A stretch of DNA of 45,136 nucleotides from an uncultured Gammaproteobacteria bacterium (lineage in GTDB: Bacteria; Pseudomonadota; Gammaproteobacteria; Arenicellales; CALHMG01): contig CALHMG010000266.1 of NCBI GenBank assembly GCA_938034705.1, positions 1-45,136 on the forward strand, written 5' to 3'. Below the pieces are notes generated by a model that did no database searches, had not been told where the DNA came from, and saw only the letters and a list, made by a program, of their open reading frames with translations. Shown here piece by piece: positions 23,466 to 30,038 of the stretch; positions within the stretch are counted from its first letter, which is position 1; each line of letters begins with the position of its first letter. The position numbers were made by a program, and so were the translations under genes.

Positions 23466-24248
23466 TCAGGTCGAAAGTGGTTGATTTTCAAACAGCTGAC
23501 CGAAGCCCTCGATCTTCTTGTTCACTTTTGCGTGGTAAAGCGCCAGCCACGCCTGGGCCTGGTTGCTGGTGACGACAGGCTTGTTCAGCCGGGTTTCGAT
23601 TTCGGCAATGACATTGACGGCCGGTAGCCCCGTACAGGAAATGAACAAGACGTCTGATTCAGGCTGGCTGGCCGCGATCGCGGCTTCAATAATGCATGCG
23701 TCGGTGACGCGCGCCATCTCGCGGTCATCTTCAATGCCCAGGCATTCAAGCGTATCAACCTCAAAGCCCGAATCCGCAAAGTACTCGGCCATGGGGCGAC
23801 TGGTTTCGACAAGGTACGGCGTCAGAATGCTGATGCGGCGAGCGCCCAGGGTGCGTAGCGCCAGCTGGGCTGCATGTGTTGGGGTGACAACCGGCACGCC
23901 CGGGCGCGAACGGTGAATCGCGTCAGCAATGGCGTCGTCGCCGATGACGACAGACGCTGCGGTACAGCTGTAACAGATCGCGGCCAGCTCAACCTCAGGC
24001 AGGATGAGGTCTGCGGCAGCCTCGATGCGCGGCTGCATCGCTCGCAGGTTCTCGGGTGTCGTGGGGTTGTCGTACCGGACGCGAGTCGCGAACACGCCAA
24101 CCTCGTCGATCGGCATCACACGAGCGAAATCACGCTCGGTTGTGAGATCGGTGGACAGCGCGATGAGCCCGATGTTGCGTGCACTTTGCGCAGGTTTGAA
24201 TTCAGGCGTTGTTTGCGACAGCGCCACAGCTGGTGGAAGTTTGGTCAT
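23466..24248 (-). CDS. eutA: EutA, Asp/Glu racemase or maleate isomerase-like
   Basis: 260 aa. Member of the Asp/Glu/hydantoin racemase superfamily, maleate-isomerase/arylmalonate-decarboxylase branch; in the hydroxyectoine pathway EutA is thought to epimerise the substrate. Two catalytic-type cysteines are visible: Cys95 in Tyr-Ser-Cys-Thr and Cys205 in Ile-Ser-Cys-Thr-Gly-Leu-Pro-Ala. Asn-Pro-Thr-Thr-Pro-Glu-Asn-Leu-Arg, Val-Val-Thr-Pro-Thr and Leu-Thr-Pro-Tyr-(x)-Val-Glu-Thr-Ser-Arg-Pro match EutA. It heads the eutABC unit. The upstream regulator gene is separated by a strong terminator, so eutABC must have its own promoter in about 180 bp. Confidence 0.85.
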   Translation of the reverse strand: MTKLPPAVALSQTTPEFKPAQSARNIGLIALSTDLTTERDFARVMPIDEVGVFATRVRYDNPTTPENLRAMQPRIEAAADLILPEVELAAICYSCTAASVVIGDDAIADAIHRSRPGVPVVTPTHAAQLALRTLGARRISILTPYLVETSRPMAEYFADSGFEVDTLECLGIEDDREMARVTDACIIEAAIAASQPESDVLFISCTGLPAVNVIAEIETRLNKPVVTSNQAQAWLALYHAKVNKKIEGFGQLFENQPLST

Positions 24249-24275
24249 GCCGCCATGTTACGACATGAACGGTCC

Positions 24276-24317
24276 CAAAAGACAAAGCCCGCAAACTCCA
24301 GAGAGTCTGCGGGCTTT
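24276..24317 (-). terminator. Terminator of the regulator gene, before eutA
   Basis: Arms 24284-24293 and 24308-24317 form a 10-bp perfect stem (AAAGCCCGCA with TGCGGGCTTT). On the minus strand it is followed by GTCTTTTGGG. It lies 120 nt after the regulator stop and 36 nt before eutA, so the regulator and eutABC are separate transcripts. Confidence 0.75.
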
Positions 24318-24437
24318 GATTGTTGGCACACCAACTTGGGTTGATCACCTGTTGCTGTTGCCGCCAGCCGTCAAATTAACACATGCATCAGGAGGCGTTA
24401 GTAAATTTCCCAACAGTCCAGGCAATCGTCTTTGGCT

Positions 24438-25760
24438 TCAATACTTTATCGAGTGCTTGTGGATCAGACGGTGCAGTGAGGCCCGGGATACAGCGAGTTC
24501 GCCAGCCGCGCGAGTCACGTTTCCGTCGGTACGTGTCAGTGCACACAAAATGGCTTCACGCTCCGCAAAGGCGCGAGCGCCCTCAAGAGTCTGAAGGTTG
24601 CCGCTGTCGTTGGCGATGGACAGGCCGAGATCCTCGGTTCTGATTTCGCCATCTTCAGCCATCAATATGGCACGCTGAATACAGTTCGTAAGTTCGCGTA
24701 CGTTGCCTGTCCAGTTGTGATGCTCAAGCGCCTGTACCGCACGCTTGCTCAAGCCGGGTGAAGGCACACCAGCATCAGCTGCGCAGTCGGCGATGATTTT
24801 TCGGGCAAGCGGCTCGATATCGCTGCGTCGCTCTCGAAGCGGCGGCAGATTGATCGCGATGACATTTAGACGCAACGCCAGCGTGGGGGAAAGCCCCTCG
24901 ACGTCTTCACCTGGAGTCGACGCGATGACACGAAGCGGTTGCTGAAGCCCCGTTGCACCCGGAGTCATCTTCTCGATCAGCTGCAGCAGCTGTGCCTGGC
25001 GATTTGGCGCCAGCTCCTGAACGTTGTCGATGAATAGCGTGCCGCCAGCAGCCTTGGCAATCTCTGCCGCAAACTGACTGGTTCTTTCGCCGTCACCGAT
25101 GGTTCCGGTTTTTTCCAGAAACGCGCAGTGCACGCGAACGAACGGCGACTCATGCTGGCTGGACCAGTGATGAATCAGTTCGGCAGCGGTGCTCTTGCCT
25201 GAACCGATTTCTCCGCGCAGCAGCACTGGCAGATCGGTTCGGGCAGCTTTTTTCATCTGCGCAATGACCTGCTGAACCGCAGGGCTTGAGCCCATCAGTC
25301 CCTGGCGAAGCATCAACGAATCCGCAATGCGCGCGGACCGTGAAGCGAGTTCGGCCATGCCAAGCGTGTGACCGAGCGAGTTCACCAGACGCTGCGGATC
25401 AACCGGCAGCGTGTGATAGTCCTCGAATCGGTTCGCAACCAGGCGACAGATACTGGGTTTATCGAGTTCATCAGACTTGAGAATCGCGATCCAGCGCATG
25501 GACGAGCGAGCAGGTATAAAGCGACCGAGCGGAATAGCTTTGTCGCCGAACCCCTGTCCGTCGATGCAGGCAATGCCGACGCGGAAATCGAAGTCTTTAG
25601 AAAGTGCAGGAATCTGATCGGCTCGCGACACGCGATGTACGTCCCATCCGGCGCTAGCCATATGGTCCTGCAGCTCTTGCGGAATCGGGAACGATTCAAA
25701 GCAGAGCAGCTTACGCGGAAGTTTTTCGATCAGGGGTTTAGCCTTGGCAGTCGCAGTCAT
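24438..25760 (-). CDS. AAA+ regulator with Fis HTH, VpsR-like, atypical sigma-54 activator
   Basis: 440 aa from ATG 25760. An N-terminal receiver-like domain without an obvious phospho-acceptor (about 10-130) precedes an AAA+ domain and a Fis-type helix-turn-helix (about 410-438). Walker A is Gly-Glu-Ile-Gly-Ser-Gly-Lys-Ser-Thr (183-191). Walker B reads Leu-Phe-Ile-Asp245-Asn246 in place of Asp-Glu, and the GAFTGA loop that contacts sigma-54 is missing. This resembles VpsR, which activates without sigma-54. It is probably the regulator of eutABC or of neighbouring genes. A TTG at 25814 would add 18 residues; the ATG is preferred. A 12-bp palindrome lies 27 bp upstream. Confidence 0.82.
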   Translation of the reverse strand: MTATAKAKPLIEKLPRKLLCFESFPIPQELQDHMASAGWDVHRVSRADQIPALSKDFDFRVGIACIDGQGFGDKAIPLGRFIPARSSMRWIAILKSDELDKPSICRLVANRFEDYHTLPVDPQRLVNSLGHTLGMAELASRSARIADSLMLRQGLMGSSPAVQQVIAQMKKAARTDLPVLLRGEIGSGKSTAAELIHHWSSQHESPFVRVHCAFLEKTGTIGDGERTSQFAAEIAKAAGGTLFIDNVQELAPNRQAQLLQLIEKMTPGATGLQQPLRVIASTPGEDVEGLSPTLALRLNVIAINLPPLRERRSDIEPLARKIIADCAADAGVPSPGLSKRAVQALEHHNWTGNVRELTNCIQRAILMAEDGEIRTEDLGLSIANDSGNLQTLEGARAFAEREAILCALTRTDGNVTRAAGELAVSRASLHRLIHKHSIKY

Positions 25761-26147
25761 TTCTCTCTGAAATCCAACTGCACCCTCCCCAAATTTGGGT
25801 GCGTATACAGGCAATCCGTTACCTCACTCAACGTTAGTCCTAATTGAGTAAGATCCGTCAACACCCGCACCCCCGCGCGACACCAGGAACAGGACCTTTA
25901 CTGGTGTAGTGATTCTGGATCACCCTGTCGCGAAGAACCGTTAACGAGTTCACGTTCCCGGCGCTAGTTTTCACGTAATCATGATCTACCGCGCTTTATG
26001 GCGGTTTAACGGCTACGTGTATCGAATTAAAGGTTGGACGACGCAACCGAGTGGTGGAATCAACCTGTCTGGTCGGTCGAGTTCGCAGTGCTTTGTTAAG
26101 TGATTCGACTGAGGCTGTGCCTAATTGGCGATCAGTCAGCGTTCGAA
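25761..26147. other. Upstream region of the AAA+ regulator
   Basis: 387 bp without a gene between two minus-strand genes. It holds the 12-bp palindrome at 25788-25799, an inverted pair ACTCAA/TTGAGT at about 25827-25850, and a TTGACG on the minus strand (25860-25855) that could be a -35 box of the regulator. A short GC stem near 25989-26008 is not followed by T residues. Confidence 0.5.
25788..25799. promoter_or_regulatory. 12-bp perfect palindrome upstream of the AAA+ regulator
   Basis: CCCAAATTTGGG is a perfect palindrome ending 27 bp before the regulator ATG (25760). Fis-type regulators bind such symmetric sites, so it is a candidate autoregulatory operator. It would lie inside the coding frame if the upstream TTG start at 25814 were used. 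Confidence 0.4.
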
Positions 26148-27245
26148 TCAGGCGGTCAGAGATTCCCGCACACGCTCCGCGAGGTACAGACTTGCGGTCA
26201 GTCCCGGCGACTCGATGCCAAAGCAGTTCACGAGTCCGGTGACGCCGTGATCGGCGGGGCCCATGATCATGAAATCCGCCGCTTCGGTCTGAACCTTTGG
26301 CCGGATTCCGGAATAAGCCGGCGTCAGTGAGCCATCTTCGATCTGTGGCCAGTACCGGCGCACGGCGTCGTAGAACACTTCGCTACGCTTTGGGTCAACG
26401 TCGTAGTTGATCTCGTCGATCAGTTCCGTGTCAGGGCCAAAGCGCGCCGCCCCGCCCATATCGATCGTCACATGAACCCCGAGGCCGTGCTTTTCAGGCA
26501 CCGGGTAGATGAGACGTGAAAACGGGGATTTGCCGGCGAGGGTGAAGTAGTTGCCCTTGACGATGAGCCGTTCGGGAATTGACTCTGCTGCCAGTGCGTC
26601 AACGGCGCCGGCGATATCCTGGGAATCGAGCCCGCCTGAATTGATCAGCAGGCGACAGTTGAGACTCGTGGTTTCGCCCGCGCTGTCTGCGGTGACGCAA
26701 AAACCGCCGTCGATACTCGAAGCCTTGATGAAGCGGGTTGAGAGCGCCAGCATCGCGCCGTGATCTTCGGCTTCGCCCTGCAGCGATAGCATGTAGGCAT
26801 GGCTGTCCACAATGCCGGTCGAGGGTGAAATCAGCGCGGCTTTGCAGCGGATAGCGGGCTCGAGCTTCGTAACCTCATCGGGCGTCAGGAACTCGAGATC
26901 ATCCACGCCGTTTGCGGCCGCCTTGGCCCTGATCTCGTCCAGCGTGCCCACTTCTGCATCTGAGGTCGCGACAATGAGCTTGGTGATGTTCTTGTGCGGC
27001 ACATGGTGCTCGCGCAGGTAGTCATACAGGCGATGTTTGCCCTCGACACAGGCGATCGCCTTGAGGCTGTCTTTCGGGTAGTAGATGCCGGCATGAATGA
27101 CCTCGCTGTTGCGAGAGCTTGTTACGTTGCCGATGACAGTCCCGGCTTCGAGAACAATGCACTCGTGACCCGCCATCGCCATCTCTCTGGCAATGGCAAG
27201 CCCGACAACGCCGGCACCGACAATGACGCAATCAGTATCGAACAT
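26148..27245 (-). CDS. FAD-dependent oxidoreductase, L-2-hydroxyglutarate oxidase family
   Basis: 365 aa. DAO-superfamily flavoprotein. The FAD motif Val-Gly-Ala-Gly-Val-Val-Gly-Leu is near the N-terminus, followed by Glu-Ala near residue 37. Arg-Asn-Ser-Glu-Val-Ile-His-Ala-Gly-Ile-Tyr-Tyr is the signature of L-2-hydroxyglutarate dehydrogenases (LhgO/L2HGDH). It probably oxidises a 2-hydroxy acid to a 2-keto acid and passes electrons to quinone or oxygen. It follows the small EthD-like gene by 8 bp, so both are one unit. The catabolic context suggests a substrate other than, or in addition to, 2-hydroxyglutarate. Confidence 0.82.
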   Translation of the reverse strand: MFDTDCVIVGAGVVGLAIAREMAMAGHECIVLEAGTVIGNVTSSRNSEVIHAGIYYPKDSLKAIACVEGKHRLYDYLREHHVPHKNITKLIVATSDAEVGTLDEIRAKAAANGVDDLEFLTPDEVTKLEPAIRCKAALISPSTGIVDSHAYMLSLQGEAEDHGAMLALSTRFIKASSIDGGFCVTADSAGETTSLNCRLLINSGGLDSQDIAGAVDALAAESIPERLIVKGNYFTLAGKSPFSRLIYPVPEKHGLGVHVTIDMGGAARFGPDTELIDEINYDVDPKRSEVFYDAVRRYWPQIEDGSLTPAYSGIRPKVQTEAADFMIMGPADHGVTGLVNCFGIESPGLTASLYLAERVRESLTA

Positions 27246-27253
27246 CGTGTCAG

Positions 27254-27601
27254 TCAGATTTTCTTGCGCATCTCGTGTCGACGATTGGACGTGTGTGGGC
27301 GAACCTGCTCAGGCCACCTGCCCTCCTCTACTGCTGCGGCCCAGGCGTCACTCGCAACCACATCCGGACTCTCGACGTCGTATACGGCGATATATCTCGG
27401 CGTGGCGGCCTCGACATCCTTCACCTCGCCACCAATGGACACCTGGAAGCTCTCGGTTTTGAAACGCGTCACACCAACCACGCCCGGTACCTTGAGCAGC
27501 ATCGGCACATGCTCGGTGTCATAAACTTCGTTGAACAGGTCCTCATGAGCCGGATCGACATCCATGGCGGCGATAAACTGGTAGTTGGCAGATTTGCTCA
27601 T
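27254..27601 (-). CDS. Small EthD/dabb-like protein
   Basis: 115 aa, soluble. The start Ala-Asn-Tyr-Gln-Phe-Ile-Ala-Ala-Met-Asp-Val and the Tyr-Asp-Thr-Glu-His-Val-Pro-Met-Leu motif resemble small alpha+beta barrel proteins of the EthD/dimeric-barrel type, which often act as accessory or lyase proteins in degradation pathways. Pro-Arg-Tyr-Ile-Ala-Val-Tyr-Asp-Val is the matching central strand. The ATG at 27601 gives a natural N-terminus; the frame extends upstream to 27658 with an Arg-rich, unlikely segment. It leads the unit with the FAD oxidoreductase. Confidence 0.65.
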   Translation of the reverse strand: MSKSANYQFIAAMDVDPAHEDLFNEVYDTEHVPMLLKVPGVVGVTRFKTESFQVSIGGEVKDVEAATPRYIAVYDVESPDVVASDAWAAAVEEGRWPEQVRPHTSNRRHEMRKKI

Positions 27602-27820
27602 GATTTTGGCCCTGGCCTGGTTAATTTTGGTGCGCCGTCGGTATCGCCGGCGCAACAACTATAACCCACGACTGGTCCAGTCATAACGCGCCGAAATCAC
27701 CGTAGAGTGAAATTCTGCCTGATGCCCATGCCGCGGCAAACATTCAGATCTCCGGAGGGTATACTCGGCCTTCCGTGGAATTGCTGAACGCCCGGATCTC
27801 GCGTTCCCAAGGGTCTACAG

Positions 27821-29110
27821 TTGCTTTCATCTGCACGCCAGTCGATTGCGCACGCAATCAACAAGCGGTTTTTCTTCGGTTGGGTCGTGCTGGTTGTCTG
27901 CGCCGTCGGCATTTTTGCCAGCGGCCCCGGCCAGTCGCACACCTTCAGTGTCTACTTCCCGCTGCTCACTTCAGACCTTGGAATCTCCCAGGGCTGGATC
28001 TCTACGGCCTATGGTCTTGCAACGCTCGCAGCGTCGTTCACGCTGCCGTTCATAGGCAAAGCGGTTGATCGATACGGCGCCTTAAAAGTCGTTGTGGTCG
28101 TGGCTCTGGTCCTTGGTGTGGTCAGTATTGGCTTCAGCCAGGTGTCGAATGTCTATGTACTGGTCATCGGGTTTGGTCTGCTGCGACTGCTCGGCCAGGG
28201 ATCATTGATGCTGTGCTGCAACAACATGATTGCGCAGTGGTTCGACAAGAAGCGAGGCTTTGCGCTGTCGCTGATGTCCTGGGGTTTTGCGATCAGCATG
28301 TGGGCGCACCCCAACTTCGCCCGCTGGGCCTCGGATCTCGTCGGCTGGAGACACTCCTGGGTACTGCTCGGAATATCCGTGCTGGTTCTCGTTGTGCCGC
28401 TCATGCTGCTGTTCGGTCACGACAAGCCCGAGAAGATTGGTCTGCGACCTGATGGTGACAAGGCCGCGACCGGGGCCGACGGCAGCGACGCGAACACCAG
28501 CGCGAATGTCGGCATGTCGCTGGTCGACGCGCGGCGCACCCAAACATTCTGGATTATCGCGTTTGGCCTGTTTCTGATGGCCGGCCTCATCACGGCCCTG
28601 TTTTTGTTTCAGGTTCTGGTTTTTGAGTATCAGGGCGTGTCCCGGGCAATTGCGACGCAGGTGTTCGGGATCACGGCGATTGTGATGGTTGTGCTGGTGC
28701 CCATCATCGGCAAGCTCGTTGACCGCCTTAATCCGGCGCGCACGTTTGGCCTGGCCCTGATCAGCATGTCGGTTTCCCTGGTCGCGATTACTTTTGTCAG
28801 CGGCCCGACAACGGCAATGATCTATGCGGCGCTGTTTGGGCTGACGAATGCCATGATTCACGCCCACTATGTTTTCATGTGGGCGCATTATTTCGGGCGC
28901 CGACGTATCGGAGAACTACAGGGTTTTGCCCAGATGATCGGTATTTTCGGTGCATCCCTTGGCGGGATGCCGCTCGGTTGGGTGTTTGACTGGGTCGGTA
29001 GCTACAGCGGAATATTGTACGCCCTCGCGTGCCTGCCACTGATCGCGGCGGTGCTGACTTTGCTTATCCGTCGGCCGGATCTTTCAGGCCATACTGACGA
29101 GGCCGCGTAG
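27821..29110 (+). CDS. MFS transporter, monocarboxylate/OxlT-like
   Basis: 429 aa with 12 transmembrane helices and a central loop near residues 200-225. The family motif Gly-Lys-Ala-Val-Asp-Arg-Tyr-Gly follows helix II, and a second copy, Gly-Lys-Leu-Val-Asp-Arg, lies in the C-terminal half. The pattern of helix I (Phe-Phe-Phe-Gly-Trp-Val-Val-Leu) and the Gly-Gln-Gly-Ser-Leu segment are typical of the monocarboxylate/oxalate-formate branch. It probably imports an organic acid used by the neighbouring enzymes. It starts with TTG, supported by AAGGG 7 nt upstream. A TATACT at 27760-27765 may be its -10 box. Confidence 0.85.
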   Translation: MLSSARQSIAHAINKRFFFGWVVLVVCAVGIFASGPGQSHTFSVYFPLLTSDLGISQGWISTAYGLATLAASFTLPFIGKAVDRYGALKVVVVVALVLGVVSIGFSQVSNVYVLVIGFGLLRLLGQGSLMLCCNNMIAQWFDKKRGFALSLMSWGFAISMWAHPNFARWASDLVGWRHSWVLLGISVLVLVVPLMLLFGHDKPEKIGLRPDGDKAATGADGSDANTSANVGMSLVDARRTQTFWIIAFGLFLMAGLITALFLFQVLVFEYQGVSRAIATQVFGITAIVMVVLVPIIGKLVDRLNPARTFGLALISMSVSLVAITFVSGPTTAMIYAALFGLTNAMIHAHYVFMWAHYFGRRRIGELQGFAQMIGIFGASLGGMPLGWVFDWVGSYSGILYALACLPLIAAVLTLLIRRPDLSGHTDEAA

Positions 29111-29167
29111 CTTCAGACTGGCGAAGTCTGAAAACTGAATATCAATCAACCAGACGAGGTTGTCGAA

Positions 29168-29956
29168 ATGCTGGAAAAAGTCCGTTCTGATGCAACCGAT
29201 CAAGTTGCCGCTAACCTGAGCTATTACGAACTCCGAACCGATCTCGCAGCGGCTTTGCGCTGGTCCGCGAGGCTTGGTCTTAACGAGGGTGTCGACAACC
29301 ACTACTCCATCGCGGTGCCCGATGAAAACGGCAACGTTCGCGGCGACAGGTTTCTGATCAATCCGTACGGCTGGCACTGGTCCGAGGTCACCGCATCGTC
29401 AATCGTGCTGGCTGATGCAGACGGCAATGTTCTGGAAGGCACAGAGACCGTCGAAGACACCGCCTTTTATATTCACAGCCGTATTCACATCAACGTGCCT
29501 GGCGCGAACGTTGTACTGCACAACCACCAGCCTTACACGACGGCTATGACGCTGCTTGAGGATGGTGAGCTGAAGATGTGCGAACAAAATGCCCTGTCAT
29601 TTCATAACCGCATTGCCTACGACAATCAGTACAACGGACTCGCTCTGGACAACAAGGAAGGAAACCGACTTGCCAGCAAGATGGAGGGCAAGACTGTGCT
29701 GATGATGGCCGGCCACGGAGTAACGGTGACCGGCACTACCATGCGCGATGCGTTTAACGATCTTTACTACCTTGAACGCGCCTGCATGTTCCAGATCCAC
29801 GCAATGTCTACCGGTAAGCCGCTGATGACGCTGCCTGCAGACGTGATCGAGAAAACTGCGGAGCAGTCGGTGCAGTCGACCAAGGAAGTGGCCGAGCGAC
29901 ACTTCACCGCGATCAAGCGCATGCTGGCGACCCAGGAACCTGAATACCTGGACTAA
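29168..29956 (+). CDS. Class II aldolase/adducin-family protein
   Basis: 262 aa. Zinc-dependent aldolase or decarboxylase fold. Zinc ligands: His118 and His120 in Leu-His-Asn-His-Gln-Pro-Tyr, and His183 in Ala-Gly-His-Gly-Val. The Asn-His-Tyr-Ser segment near 44-47 is the usual Asn-(x)-Ser phosphate/substrate loop, but here the substrate side lacks the Gly-Thr-Lys phosphate signature seen in fuculose-phosphate aldolase, so a non-phosphorylated substrate is likely. It lies 57 bp after the MFS gene on the same strand, which suggests a carrier-enzyme pair. It converges on the double UxaA gene. Confidence 0.85.
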   Translation: MLEKVRSDATDQVAANLSYYELRTDLAAALRWSARLGLNEGVDNHYSIAVPDENGNVRGDRFLINPYGWHWSEVTASSIVLADADGNVLEGTETVEDTAFYIHSRIHINVPGANVVLHNHQPYTTAMTLLEDGELKMCEQNALSFHNRIAYDNQYNGLALDNKEGNRLASKMEGKTVLMMAGHGVTVTGTTMRDAFNDLYYLERACMFQIHAMSTGKPLMTLPADVIEKTAEQSVQSTKEVAERHFTAIKRMLATQEPEYLD

Positions 29957-29997
29957 GCCAACCGACCCAGCGCGCTCTCGCCTTGAGCGACTGAGCC

Positions 29998-30030
29998 ACG
30001 GCGATGGCCGACGTTGTCGACCGTCGCCGT
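29998..30030. terminator. Hairpin between convergent aldolase and UxaA genes
   Basis: ACGGCGATGG (29998-30007) and CCGTCGCCGT (30021-30030) pair with one mismatch. It is followed by ATTTGGG on the plus strand and is placed between two convergent stops (29956 and 30039), as expected for a shared terminator. T-tracts are weak. Confidence 0.45.
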
Positions 30031-30038
30031 ATTTGGGC

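Noticed and set aside
23466..24248. Aspartate racemase or plain maleate isomerase as the name for EutA
   Set aside because: The Asn-Pro-Thr-Thr-Pro-Glu-Asn motif and the adjacent eutB and eutC make EutA the better call.
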